DNA of 64,000 nt from Psychromicrobium xiongbiense (GCF_030271165.1 NZ_JASSZH010000020.1:1-64000); one strand, 5' to 3'. Numbered from the stretch's first letter, positions 9,401 through 17,429 are shown. Translations and numbers: made by a program. Notes: a model not told the origin generated them from the letters alone.

Positions 9401-9728
9401 GCCCGCCTATCTGGAAGTACCACTGGAAACGACGATCGCGGGGATCCCGGTGCGGGGTCGCATCGACGCGGTCTTCCAGGACGGGCAGGACTGGGAGCTG
9501 GTGGACTGGAAGACCGGACATCCACCCCACGGTCAGGAACTGCGCCAGAAATCGGTACAGCTCTCGCTCTACCGGCTGGCCTGGGCTCGCCTGATGGGGG
9601 TACCGGCAGAACGGATCCGCCTGGCTTTTTACTATGTGCAACACAATGCCACAGTGCGGATCGAGAATCCCCTGACCGAAGAGGAGCTGGAGCAGCTGGT
9701 CAGCCAGGGACTCGGGTTGACCAACTGA
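6450..9728 (+). CDS. adnB: AdnB-like helicase-nuclease subunit
   Basis: A 1092-residue partner of the upstream gene, starting at a GTG that overlaps its stop (GTGA). All superfamily 1 helicase motifs are intact: GAGSGKTT near residue 37, VTFTRKAAGEL, LLDEFQDTS near 277, VGDPHQSIYGFRGA near 304, VHASKGLEWDEV near 672 and LAYVAFTRAR. The C-terminal nuclease domain has GTAFHSW, RGRIDAVFQDG, ELVDWKTG near 1017 and QLSLYRLA. It should be the lead motor that drives translocation and cuts one strand during double-strand-break processing, with AdnA cutting the other. The motor asymmetry between the two subunits fits published AdnAB work. The gene ends 20 bases from a convergent gene. Confidence 0.85.
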   Translation: MSAVESKGTRSPAVRQATEEQKRVIEAPLEPMLVIAGAGSGKTTTMADRVVHVVTEGLVRPDQVLGVTFTRKAAGELSAKIRAQLMQAAESDPRVAQIARSHGLEPAISTYHSYANTLVSDYGLRLGVERDAVVLGPAQSWQLAHRVVESFDGDLSQYSGALSTLVAAVLSIAGECSEHLQDPSQVQIWLTELLDRFMALPHREGKGRDAQGAADKIEAMLRDRASIAGLVERYQRAKTDQNLLDYGDLVALAARLAREIPEVAVQERSKYALVLLDEFQDTSHAQLTLFASLYGQGHAVTAVGDPHQSIYGFRGASAGQLFRFPEIFRRIDGRPAAVATLSVAWRNSLAVLDAANVMSAELNRLAASAHASSGVELKALAPRPGAPAGEVEIARFGTDEEEAAAVTESIVRRRRAEAGPTTVAVLCRTRSQFASFRDAFEARGVEYEVVGLGGLLSTPEVIDVLATMRVVVDPTRNDALFRLMTGARWRIGPRDLMALADYSKYLARRRREASPGDKATESEAGGDSGAAQDRPEDLVEGANLIEALDELPEDFWPESARPLSSEGRSRLLALRAELRRLRHGITDDVMTLLVEAERSTLIDIELAARPGRSYQRARHHLDALSDAAASFIASASRVDVNAFLSWLEVAADQEKGLEIATLEPDPYAVQLLTVHASKGLEWDEVYVPGMIEDDFPSNRARRWTNEGLPWPLRGDRDDLPVWDISGTDQKSWIASQETYKDDALVHAQEEERRLAYVAFTRARTFLMISGAAWKGTGAKPREASRFLTEVAEAPALAGVLKRGLDQEPPAENPAGAAALRAEWPYDPLAGPLIAAGEKVLRHPVPGRRRALEAAAGLVRSAMAEPVPLGRSPRWGSEAQFLLTPRPAASQSAGKPPAHLSASAVVELGIDADAVLRQLRRPVPRRPSVSARRGTAFHSWVEDHYGMAGQLDLEEAPRADEYLDELLDLDVLRDNFRNSEWATRLPAYLEVPLETTIAGIPVRGRIDAVFQDGQDWELVDWKTGHPPHGQELRQKSVQLSLYRLAWARLMGVPAERIRLAFYYVQHNATVRIENPLTEEELEQLVSQGLGLTN

Positions 9729-9748
9729 GCGGCTTACTTCTGAGCGGT

Positions 9749-10888
9749 CTATCTCTGAGAGGTAGGTACCACTGAGATTGCGGCCGTGGTGGCTTCCGGC
9801 GTAGGTGCAGAGGTCGGTGCGGAACCACCCCCGGGTACGTTGCCCTGACCGTCCTGAGCCGCTGCATCCTCGGAGATCTCGGAAGCAGACGTCGACGGTC
9901 CAGATGCTTCAGTCGAGGAGACCGGTGCGGGGGAGATCGTGACCGCTTCGGCGGCAGAGATCTGCTGGCCACCATAGAGCGCGATATCCCGTTCCAGAGC
10001 ACGGAGCATCTGCTCGGCATCGGCGATCATGGCCGTGTCCCCGGAAGCGATCGCGCGGACCAGCCACTGGGCCAGGGCGAATTCTGCGGAGAGCGCCGCA
10101 CGGCGCTGCAGATGCCTGTCAGGTGCCACGGTGCGGGCTTCGGCGTAGGCTTCGCGGACGGCAGCCACAAACGCCGTGTCCTCCACCGCGGTAAGCCAGG
10201 CGAAATCATCGGCAGGATCTCCTACTCGCAGATCGGTCCAGCCGGTCACTGCGGTGAGACGGGATCCGACAAAGAGCAGATTGTCCTCATGGAGATCGCC
10301 ATGAACCACGGTGGGCGCAAAATTCCACATCGTGGTGTCTTCGAGCGCCTGTTCCCAGCGCCGCAGGAGCGAGGAGGGGATCTTCCCGGTGGTGGCAGCC
10401 TGATCAAGTTCGTTCAGCCGACGCTGCCGGAACTCATTGGCGCTGTACACGGGCAGATCGACGCGCTCCACCAGTTCGGCGGGCAATTCATGAATGGCGG
10501 CCATGGCGGCAGCCACTTCCTTGGCCACGACCGCGCCGCCGCTGCTCAGCGTCTGGGTGGACTGGACTGCGCCATCCACATGCGAGTACACGAAGGCCGT
10601 CAATTCACCCAGTCGCACGGTTCCGGCCACGGTGGGCAGCACAAAGGGAAGCTCGGCCCGGACGCCGGGGCTGAAAGCGCGCAGTACCTCGCGCTCGGTC
10701 TCCAGCCGGGCGCTGGCCTCAGGATGCCGGGGCGAACGCACCCGCCACCGTCGCCGATCGCTGTCAACCAGCAGTGCCGCATCAAAATCCGCGGAATCAT
10801 CGGGTTCGTGGGCGACCGCCGTCGGTATCAGGCCGGGCACAGCTGCGCTGGCCACAGCCGCAAGTTCCATAGGTGTTCGTCTCACCAT
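9749..10888 (-). CDS. Phosphotransferase with APH-like kinase fold
   Basis: A 379-residue protein with the aminoglycoside/macrolide phosphotransferase fold. The catalytic loop VVHGDLHEDNLLF near residue 210 has the expected H-x-D and N. The metal-binding segment that normally reads IDW is TGW here (AVTGWTDLRVGDPADDFAWL), so the usual Asp is displaced or lost, although the GDPxxD part is kept. The last 70 residues are a low-complexity Ala/Ser/Pro/Thr tail with no domain. The start MVRRTPMELA was preferred because the residues before it have no family character. It lies divergently from nudC and convergently to adnB. The substrate is unknown; location in this repair block argues for a housekeeping metabolite rather than drug resistance, but that is inference. 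Confidence 0.75.
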   Translation of the reverse strand: MVRRTPMELAAVASAAVPGLIPTAVAHEPDDSADFDAALLVDSDRRRWRVRSPRHPEASARLETEREVLRAFSPGVRAELPFVLPTVAGTVRLGELTAFVYSHVDGAVQSTQTLSSGGAVVAKEVAAAMAAIHELPAELVERVDLPVYSANEFRQRRLNELDQAATTGKIPSSLLRRWEQALEDTTMWNFAPTVVHGDLHEDNLLFVGSRLTAVTGWTDLRVGDPADDFAWLTAVEDTAFVAAVREAYAEARTVAPDRHLQRRAALSAEFALAQWLVRAIASGDTAMIADAEQMLRALERDIALYGGQQISAAEAVTISPAPVSSTEASGPSTSASEISEDAAAQDGQGNVPGGGSAPTSAPTPEATTAAISVVPTSQR

Positions 10889-11050
10889 TCCACGGTACGG
10901 CGGTGCCCGCGATTCGCGGCGAGCTCCGGCGGCGAGTCGTCCGAACTCCCGCTTGAATGGGCCGCGAATGGGCAGGCGGCGGGCGCTGGCGAAGCCGATC
11001 CGAAGGTGATCCGAATGTGAATTGTCAGAGCGCATCGGTACGGTAGAAAC

Positions 11051-12079
11051 ATGACAATGACGGGCAGCATCACCAGCGACAATCTGCGACCTCAGGGCCT
11101 GCCCTGGCAGCAGTCGGTGGTGGACCGGGGGAGTGAGCGCCGGGCTGCTCCGGGTTTCGCAGCCGAGGCCCTCGCACAGAGCAACGCGCGGCTGATCGTC
11201 ATTCATCAGGGGCAGACGCTGATCCGCGACGGACACGTCGTGTTCTTTGACGCGCGCGCCTGGGCCGATCCGGTGCCGTTGCAGGATGAGGCCGGAAGCG
11301 CGGGGCCTACGGTCTATCTGGGCCGCTATCAGGGGCCATTCTCTGAGGAGTCCAGCCACGCTGACGCGGGCCAGCCGGGAGTAGCCCTCCAGCCCGGCGA
11401 TGAACTGTTCGCGGTGCACAGCACGGACGATGCCGCCACCGCACTCGGCGCGCAGGCCACCTGGCGCACCTTCCGCGAGGTGGCGACGGAGCTGCCCGCG
11501 GCAGAGTCGCAACTCTTCATTGAGGCGCTGGCGATTCTGAACTGGCACCGTGCACACACCCATTGCCCGCGCTGTGGTGCGCCGACCCGGGTGGAGGTCT
11601 CTGGCTGGGTGCGCCGCTGCCCGCAGGACAACTCCGAACATTTCCCGCGCACCGACCCGGCGATCATCGTCGCCGTCGTGGGTGCTGATGATCGTCTGCT
11701 GCTCGGCGGAGGTGCCAGCTGGGAGTCCAACCGCTACTCCACGCTGGCCGGTTTTGTGGAGCCGGGTGAATCCCTGGAACAGGCCGTCGTACGGGAAATC
11801 GGGGAGGAGGTGGGCATCCGGATTCACACCGTGGATTATCTGGGCTCTCAGTCCTGGCCCTTCCCTGCCTCCCTGATGCTGGGGTTCACGGCGCGCACCG
11901 ATGATGTTGACGCCACTCCGGATGGAGTTGAGGTGACCCGTGCACGGTGGTTTACCCGCCCCGAACTCCAGGCGGCGGTGAGCAGCGGCGAAGTGGTCAT
12001 CTCGCACCGGATGTCGATTGCGCGCTCCCTGATTGAGCACTGGTATGGCGGCGTGATCCATGATGCTCCCGAGGCCTGA
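11051..12079 (+). CDS. nudC: NAD(H) pyrophosphatase (Nudix)
   Basis: A 342-residue NudC-type Nudix hydrolase that cleaves NADH to NMNH and AMP and can remove NAD caps from RNA. The Nudix box GFVEPGESLEQAVVREIGEE near residues 233-252 fits Gx5Ex7REUxEExGU. The NudC hallmark downstream reads SQSWPFPASLMLGF (the usual SQPWPFP with one change). A zinc-type element HCPRCG...RRCP precedes the catalytic domain near residue 171 but shows only three cysteines, with an NSEHFPRTDP stretch in place of a fourth. The gene is transcribed away from the phosphotransferase and overlaps or abuts uvrD2, suggesting joint expression. Confidence 0.93.
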   Translation: MTMTGSITSDNLRPQGLPWQQSVVDRGSERRAAPGFAAEALAQSNARLIVIHQGQTLIRDGHVVFFDARAWADPVPLQDEAGSAGPTVYLGRYQGPFSEESSHADAGQPGVALQPGDELFAVHSTDDAATALGAQATWRTFREVATELPAAESQLFIEALAILNWHRAHTHCPRCGAPTRVEVSGWVRRCPQDNSEHFPRTDPAIIVAVVGADDRLLLGGGASWESNRYSTLAGFVEPGESLEQAVVREIGEEVGIRIHTVDYLGSQSWPFPASLMLGFTARTDDVDATPDGVEVTRARWFTRPELQAAVSSGEVVISHRMSIARSLIEHWYGGVIHDAPEA

Positions 12080-12092
12080 GGGCACGGTGCTG

Positions 12093-14243
12093 ATGAATGC
12101 TGGGCCGATGAAGGACCATCTCTCGTTGGAAGAGCGGGTGCTCTCCGGCCTCGATGAGGAACAACGCCAGGTGGCCACCGCGCTGCACGGGCCGGTCTGT
12201 GTGCTGGCAGGCGCTGGCACCGGGAAGACCCGCGCCATCACTCACCGGATCGCCTACGGTGTGCACAGCGGGGTTTACCAGCCCTCCAGGCTCCTGGCCG
12301 TCACCTTCACCGCCCGGGCCGCCGCGGAGATGCGCACCCGGTTGCGTGATCTGGGTGTCGGGGCGGTGCAGGCCCGCACCTTCCATGCCGCCGCGCTACG
12401 ACAGTTGCAGTTTTTCTGGCCCCAGGCAGTGGGCGGTGCTCTGCCGAATCTGCTCGAACATAAGGCGCAACTTGTGGCGGAGGCCGCACGACGGCTGCGC
12501 CTGGGCACCGATCGGGCCACTGTGCGGGATCTGGCCGGGGAACTGGAATGGGCCAAGGTCAGCATGCTCACCCCGGACAGCTACCTGGCTCATGCGAGCG
12601 AGCGGGGAACTCCTGCAGGCTTCGACCTGACCACGGTGGCCCGGGTCTTCGGAGCGTATGAGGAGCTCAAGGCCGACCGCAACCTGCTCGACTTTGAGGA
12701 CGTCCTGTTGGTCACCGTGGGCATTCTGCAGGAAGACGCACGCATCGCGGCCACGGTCCGGGATCAGTACCGCCATTTCGTGGTGGACGAATATCAGGAT
12801 GTTTCGCCGCTACAGCAGCGGCTCCTGGACTTGTGGCTGGGCGGGCGGGAAGAGCTCTGCGTGGTGGGCGACGCCAGCCAGACCATCTATTCCTTCACCG
12901 GGGCCACACCCCAGCATCTGCTCCGCTTTGCCAGCACGCACCCGCAGGCGCAGGTGATCAGGCTGGTGCGCAACTATCGCTCCACTCCGCAGGTGGTGGG
13001 TCTGGCCAACGCGGTGCTGACTCAGCGCCGCCCCGCAGGTAAAGTCGCCGATGCGCTCTGGGCCACGCCGCTGGAGTTGCGCTCGCAGCAGGCATCGGGG
13101 GAGGCCCCGCAGTTCCTCGAATGCCCCGATGACGAGGCGGAAGCTGCCGCCGTCGCCCGCCTGGTCGGTGAGCGAATCGCCGCCGGAACCCCGGCAGCGC
13201 AGATCGCGGTGCTGTTCCGCACCAATGGCCAGTCCGAGGCCTTTGAGCAGGCTCTGGCGGGTGCCGGCATCGGATATCAGCTGCGCGGAGGCGAGCGTTT
13301 CTTCACCCGCAAAGAGGTGCGGGATGCCATTCTGTCGCTTCGCGCTGCGGTCCGTGCGGCCGGGACCGGGCACGACGGCGATGCAGAGGGTGCCGGGCCC
13401 GACTCACCGCCGCTGGCCCAACAGGTCAAAGATATTCTGGCCAGTATCGGCTACACCGAGGAGGCTCCCGCCGGGGGCGGGGCCGTCCGTGAACGGTGGG
13501 AATCCCTGGCCGCTCTGGTCAATCTGGCTGAGGAACTCGTGCTCAGCCGGGGCCCCGGGCTGGATCTGGAAGGCTTTGTGGCGGAGCTGCAGGAGCGGTC
13601 CCAGTCACAGCACGTGCCTACCGTGAACGGCGTGACCCTGGCCTCCCTGCATGCAGCCAAGGGCCTGGAATGGGATGCGGTCTTCCTGGTGGGGCTCAGC
13701 GAAGGGCTGATGCCGATCAGTTTCGCGGACACCCCGGAGGCGGTGGACGAGGAGCGAAGGCTGCTCTACGTGGGTGCCACGCGGGCCCGGGCGTTCCTGC
13801 ACCTGAGCTGGTCTCTTTCCCGGACGCCCGGTGGTCGCGCACATCGGAAGGCTTCCCGGTTCCTGGAAGGAATCCGGCCCGGTTCTGCGGCGCAAGCGGG
13901 TCCAGCTGCCAAACGGCGTAACCGCACCGAGCGCCCAGCGCTGACCGCGTGCCGGGTCTGCGGGACCTTGTTGTCCACGGCTGCGGAACGCAAAATCGGC
14001 CGTTGTGCCAATTGCCCGGCCAGCTACGAGGAGACCACCTTTGAAGCCTTGCGGGCCTGGCGGCTGGAGACGGCTCGCGAGGCGCAGCTGCCCGCCTACA
14101 TGATCTTCACCGATGCCACTCTGGTGGCTATTGCCGAGCGCAAACCCACCTCCCTGAAAGCACTGGCGGACGTTGCCGGCATCGGCCCGACCAAGCTGGA
14201 GGCCTATGGTGAAGCAGTGCTTGAGTTGTTAGCCGCCTCATGA
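12093..14243 (+). CDS. uvrD2: ATP-dependent DNA helicase UvrD2
   Basis: About 716 residues. The superfamily 1 motor has GAGTGKTRA near residue 37, VTFTARAAAEM, FVVDEYQDVSP, VVGDASQTIYSFTGA, LVRNYRSTPQ, LHAAKGLEWDAV and LLYVGATRAR. After the motor comes the tetracysteine element CRVCG(14)CANC near residue 620, then an HRDC domain to the end. This tetracysteine-HRDC tail is diagnostic of mycobacterial-type UvrD2, a 3'-5' helicase that is essential in mycobacteria. Start choice is uncertain: ATGs exist at 12060 (overlapping nudC), 12093 and 12108; 12093 has GAGGG about 11 bases upstream. The stop overlaps the next gene by four bases. Confidence 0.93.
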   Translation: MNAGPMKDHLSLEERVLSGLDEEQRQVATALHGPVCVLAGAGTGKTRAITHRIAYGVHSGVYQPSRLLAVTFTARAAAEMRTRLRDLGVGAVQARTFHAAALRQLQFFWPQAVGGALPNLLEHKAQLVAEAARRLRLGTDRATVRDLAGELEWAKVSMLTPDSYLAHASERGTPAGFDLTTVARVFGAYEELKADRNLLDFEDVLLVTVGILQEDARIAATVRDQYRHFVVDEYQDVSPLQQRLLDLWLGGREELCVVGDASQTIYSFTGATPQHLLRFASTHPQAQVIRLVRNYRSTPQVVGLANAVLTQRRPAGKVADALWATPLELRSQQASGEAPQFLECPDDEAEAAAVARLVGERIAAGTPAAQIAVLFRTNGQSEAFEQALAGAGIGYQLRGGERFFTRKEVRDAILSLRAAVRAAGTGHDGDAEGAGPDSPPLAQQVKDILASIGYTEEAPAGGGAVRERWESLAALVNLAEELVLSRGPGLDLEGFVAELQERSQSQHVPTVNGVTLASLHAAKGLEWDAVFLVGLSEGLMPISFADTPEAVDEERRLLYVGATRARAFLHLSWSLSRTPGGRAHRKASRFLEGIRPGSAAQAGPAAKRRNRTERPALTACRVCGTLLSTAAERKIGRCANCPASYEETTFEALRAWRLETAREAQLPAYMIFTDATLVAIAERKPTSLKALADVAGIGPTKLEAYGEAVLELLAAS

Positions 14244-14848
14244 CCGCCGAGCGTTGGGATAACCCGGCAGTCGGCATCAGCGCCCACGGACGGGAGGTAC
14301 TGGTTCGTCGGTCCCGACGACGACGGCGCACCGTGACAGCCTTCTGGGAGGATGGCAAGGCGGTGGTGGCGATTCCGGCGCACTTCAGCCGTGCAGAGGA
14401 GCGCCGCTGGGTGGCCACGATGGTCGCCAGGCTGGAGGAGCCGCAAGGTGCCTCGCGCAGGCGTAGCGACGATGACCTGATGCGGCGGGCCAGCGAGCTC
14501 TCCGCCCGCTATCTTCAGGGGCGGGCTGAACCGTCGTCGGTTCGCTGGGTCAGCAATCAGAAAAACCGATGGGGTTCTGCGACGCCGGCGGACCGGAGCA
14601 TCCGGCTTTCTACGGCCTTACGCGGGATGCCCGAATGGGTGGTGGACTATGTGTTGCTGCACGAGCTCGCCCATTTGCTGGTGGCGGGTCACGGTGCCGC
14701 CTTCTGGGCACTGCTCACGGCCTACCCACGCACCGAGACGGCCAAAGCCTTCCTGGCGGGCGTCAGCTTCGCGCACAGCCACGGCCAACCGGGCGAGGAT
14801 GATGTCGACGAGGATGACGATGGTGACGAGGTCGGAGCTATTCCTTAG
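14240..14848 (+). CDS. YgjP/SprT-like zinc metallopeptidase
   Basis: A 202-residue protein of the YgjP (DUF45) M48-like metallopeptidase family. The sequence WGSATPADRSIRLSTALRGMPEWVVDYVLLHELAHL contains the gluzincin motif HELAH near residue 140, and the third zinc ligand is likely in GHGAAFW. The family pattern NRWGS precedes it. The last 20 residues are acidic (GEDDVDEDDDGDE). Translation is probably coupled to uvrD2 through the ATGA overlap, which is the usual actinobacterial arrangement. The biological substrate is unknown. Confidence 0.85.
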   Translation: MTAERWDNPAVGISAHGREVLVRRSRRRRRTVTAFWEDGKAVVAIPAHFSRAEERRWVATMVARLEEPQGASRRRSDDDLMRRASELSARYLQGRAEPSSVRWVSNQKNRWGSATPADRSIRLSTALRGMPEWVVDYVLLHELAHLLVAGHGAAFWALLTAYPRTETAKAFLAGVSFAHSHGQPGEDDVDEDDDGDEVGAIP

Positions 14849-15387
14849 GGGTCCTCAGGGGGCCGGATCTCGTTCAGCCTGGCCTCGAACCTCGCCTTGT
14901 CTGCGGCCTTCTGCTCGGCTTCCCGGGATTTTAGGTGAGTCATCGCGTTGATTCTCGGATCTTTCAGGTTGAACGCCGCCTTCGATCGGGCTTTGTTCAC
15001 CAGAATCGGCACCTTGCTGCCGATGTGGGGATCCCGCAGTTTGAACGTCTCTTCTCTGATCGGCAGTCGAATCGCGGTCCCGTCGGGTCCGGTGAACTCG
15101 ATGAGGTACTCCCACACCTGAGTGGAGGCCACCTGGATGTTGTCCGACGTCCGTTTAATGAAACGCTTGTCGATGAGCTTTGCATCCATCTGCGCCCACC
15201 CGATATGGAACATGATCATCCGCCTCAGGGAATCATCAGCCGTCGTAGCAGGTGCGTCCGGCCACTGATCAACCTGCAGGGGTCTGAAGGGGCCATCGGT
15301 GCCCTGCTCGCCGCTGTCGACGGCGGCGTGGACACCAGTATCAACGGTAGTGGGGAGGATTGTCCAGGGTGCATTTTTCGCGAGCAT
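14845..15387 (-). CDS. Hypothetical protein, co-transcribed with a lipoprotein
   Basis: A 180-residue protein that I do not recognise. The central part (VWEYLIEFTGPDGTAIRLPI, then VPILVNKARSKAAFNLKDPR) looks like a small beta-rich domain; the C-terminus is a charged helix (SREAEQKAADKARFEARL). No signal peptide or membrane segment. The ATG at 15385-15387 was chosen because residues upstream in the frame overlap the lipoprotein gene in another phase and have no domain character; the Shine-Dalgarno is weak. It follows the lipoprotein gene by 31 bases and its stop overlaps the end of the convergent metallopeptidase gene by four bases. Confidence 0.6.
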   Translation of the reverse strand: MLAKNAPWTILPTTVDTGVHAAVDSGEQGTDGPFRPLQVDQWPDAPATTADDSLRRMIMFHIGWAQMDAKLIDKRFIKRTSDNIQVASTQVWEYLIEFTGPDGTAIRLPIREETFKLRDPHIGSKVPILVNKARSKAAFNLKDPRINAMTHLKSREAEQKAADKARFEARLNEIRPPEDP

Positions 15388-15418
15388 CGTGACCTGAGTC
15401 GCATCGCCCAACAGCGGC

Positions 15419-15832
15419 TTACCGAGGTTTCGCCGTCGGGCTCGCCGGGATTCCGCTGGACGCCCGATGGCCAATGGACAGAGTCCACTGCGTCGTGGAC
15501 CAGACAATGCGGTAGCTGCTGGTGGCACCATTGATTCTGGTGGCAGTCACGGTGGCAAGCGAGGCAAAATCCGCGGACACCGAAAGCTTGTCCGTCTTCG
15601 GGTCCCAGCCTTTGGCAAAGGACGCCAGAGCCTCGGACGGTGGGCCGGTGTCCACTGAGTCGGGGCCGGCAAGTTGCGCGACCTCGCTGGCCTTCCCGTG
15701 CGCAGCCGTCGTGATCACCAGCTGGGCAAAGTCGTTCATGGTCTCCGGGGTCGGCCCAGGTGGCAGACAGGCGGTCAGAGCCAGTAGGGCCGAAAAGCTG
15801 GCAGCCAGGAGAACGCTACGTGCGAAGCGCAT
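15419..15832 (-). CDS. Small putative lipoprotein
   Basis: A 137-residue secreted protein. The N-terminus MRFARSVLLAASFSALLALT-AC is a lipoprotein signal with lipobox LTAC, placing lipidated Cys22 at the start of the mature chain. The mature part has no recognised domain; it contains a run of short beta-like segments (KLSVSADFASLATVTATRI, YRIVWSTTQWTLSI) of the kind seen in small NTF2-like or Ig-like lipoproteins. It precedes a cytoplasmic protein of unknown function on the same strand, so the two may act together. No promoter stands out in the 70 bases upstream. Confidence 0.7.
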   Translation of the reverse strand: MRFARSVLLAASFSALLALTACLPPGPTPETMNDFAQLVITTAAHGKASEVAQLAGPDSVDTGPPSEALASFAKGWDPKTDKLSVSADFASLATVTATRINGATSSYRIVWSTTQWTLSIGHRASSGIPASPTAKPR

Positions 15833-15901
15833 GCCCTCACACTCCTCAGGGGTGAGACTCGGCCGGAACCACTGACGGCGCGGAACAACCGATGGTGAGA
15901 G

Positions 15902-16765
15902 CTACTCTAGCTGTCCCTCCCGGGCGGGAGTGGCATGAGTCGTCACCGCTCCGGGAGAGCGGGCTCCATAGCGTTGTGCGGCCCCGGCCCCGAGAACCAC
16001 CAGCGTGATTCCGATGCACTGCAGGGCGGTGGGTGTCTGGCTGAGGAGCAGCACACCGGCCAGGATCCCGAAGGCGGGCTCGATCGCCAGCAGTGTGCCG
16101 AACCCCGCATGAGTCATACGGCGCAGGGCTAGCATTTCGAGCGCCAGGGAAGCCACGGGGGTGATGAGGGCGATTCCGGCCGCAGACGCCAGCACACCCC
16201 AGCTGAAGTCGCCGCCGAGGACTTGGGGAACGCCGAAAAGGGCGGTCGCTCCCGAGGCGATGGGAAGGGTCAGCGAGAGGCCACTGATGCCGGAGAAGCG
16301 ATCGCCGACGCGTTGTGTGAACACGTTGTACAAGCCCCAGCAGGTGCCCGCGAGCGCAGCGAAGCCGATGCCGATCAGGTCACTGTTCCCCTGCCAGGGC
16401 TCGGTGAGGAGCAGCACCCCGGCGAGCGCGAGCAGCGGCCAGATCAGTGCCTTCAGGCGCTTTGTCGCGAGACCTGCAACGGTGAGCGGGCCGAGGAACT
16501 CCACTGCGACGGCGGTTCCGAGTGGAATCCGCTCGGCGGCGGCGAGGAAGAAGGTCGTCATGAGCCCCGTGACCACACCGAGCACCAGCAGCATCGGGAC
16601 ATCCTGTTTCCGTACGGATCGAAGCGACGGCCTGACGATGCACAGGAGAAACCCGGCACCGAAGCACATTCTGAGCCACGCTGTGCCAGTAGGGCCGATG
16701 TGGCTGACCACCCCGATCGAGAGTGCATTCGACACCTGAATCATCAGCATTGCCGTGATCGCCAT
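15902..16765 (-). CDS. EamA/RhtA-type drug/metabolite exporter
   Basis: A 287-residue membrane protein of the DMT superfamily with ten predicted hydrophobic segments in two EamA repeats. The sequence (VSNALSIGVVSHIGPTGTAWLRM, PLGTAVAVEFLGPL, ALAGTCWGLYNVFTQRVG, GFGTLLAIEPAFG) is closest in pattern to RhtA, which exports threonine and homoserine. The true start may lie up to 11 codons upstream, where the frame stays open but only a CTG is available. It is 29 bases downstream of an XRE-cupin regulator gene and probably in one transcript with it, a common regulator/exporter pairing. Confidence 0.82.
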   Translation of the reverse strand: MAITAMLMIQVSNALSIGVVSHIGPTGTAWLRMCFGAGFLLCIVRPSLRSVRKQDVPMLLVLGVVTGLMTTFFLAAAERIPLGTAVAVEFLGPLTVAGLATKRLKALIWPLLALAGVLLLTEPWQGNSDLIGIGFAALAGTCWGLYNVFTQRVGDRFSGISGLSLTLPIASGATALFGVPQVLGGDFSWGVLASAAGIALITPVASLALEMLALRRMTHAGFGTLLAIEPAFGILAGVLLLSQTPTALQCIGITLVVLGAGAAQRYGARSPGAVTTHATPAREGQLE

Positions 16766-16794
16766 CGACCATGCCGGGACCCGCAGTTGGAGCT

Positions 16795-17394
16795 TCAGTG
16801 CTGCTCCCTGGTGTGTGCATTTCCGACTCCTGGCTCATAGACAGCGAGCAGGAACCTGGCGGATTCGTCGCGTGGGTTCGTGTAGGCGTGGACAGTATCG
16901 CCGAAGAATGTCAGTGCGTCTCCGGCGCCGAGCTCCACAGTCTGCCCGTCGGTTTCGACCATGAGCCAGCCCTGCTGCACCTGGAGGAGTTCCCGGGTAC
17001 CAGCGGTGTGAGCCTCACTTTCGTGGCGTTCGCCCGCGGCCAGGGTCCAGTCCCAAAGCTCCAGGACGTTGGGCGGTTCGGTTCCGGCCATGAGCACGCC
17101 TTGGCCGCCCGACGGTCCAGCCCACAGCACGGCACCCTCATGATGCCGGGTCACCTTCGCTGCCTGGGATGCGGGTGGCTCCACCAGTGCGGGCAGGCCG
17201 ACGCCGAGGGCCTCGCTGAGACGCAGTAGCGTTCCGATGCTGGGGTTCACCGAACCCTGCTCCACATTGACCACCATGCGACGACTCACACCCGCAGCAT
17301 CCGAGAGGTGATCAAGAGTCCACTCGCGGGCTTTCCGTTCCTGGCGGACGCGCTCGCCAATCACGCGTGCCAATGACTCTGCCTCTTCATCCAT
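16795..17394 (-). CDS. XRE-family transcriptional regulator with cupin domain
   Basis: About 199 residues. Residues 10-70 form a helix-turn-helix of the XRE class (TLDHLSDAAGVSRRMVVNVEQGSVNPSIGTLLRL). Residues 110-190 form a cupin barrel (WTLAAGERHESEAHTAGTRELLQVQQG ... DALTFFGDTVHAY) which normally binds a small ligand. Such proteins usually repress an adjacent transporter or catabolic gene; the EamA exporter follows 29 bases downstream. The start at 17394 is favoured because a -10-like TATGAT ends 7 bases before it, implying a leaderless mRNA; an alternative ATG lies six codons upstream inside the promoter. Confidence 0.85.
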   Translation of the reverse strand: MDEEAESLARVIGERVRQERKAREWTLDHLSDAAGVSRRMVVNVEQGSVNPSIGTLLRLSEALGVGLPALVEPPASQAAKVTRHHEGAVLWAGPSGGQGVLMAGTEPPNVLELWDWTLAAGERHESEAHTAGTRELLQVQQGWLMVETDGQTVELGAGDALTFFGDTVHAYTNPRDESARFLLAVYEPGVGNAHTREQH

Positions 17395-17429
17395 TAGTGC
17401 ATCATAATGCATGAAAAATGCATGAAAGT
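17395..17429 (-). promoter_or_regulatory. Leaderless promoter with TGCAT boxes
   Basis: On the minus strand CTTTCA (17424-17429) and TATGAT (17402-17407) are separated by 16 bases, and transcription would start at or next to the regulator's ATG. TGCAT half-sites recur at 17399-17403, 17408-17413 and 17419-17424, forming overlapping dyads across the -10 and spacer. This placement suits autorepression by the XRE protein. The -35 is weak. Confidence 0.4.

Noticed and set aside
10889..12241. 830-codon minus-strand frame running from the phosphotransferase through nudC
   Set aside because: The part over nudC is antisense to a gene with clear Nudix motifs and has no domain character; the phosphotransferase starts at 10888.
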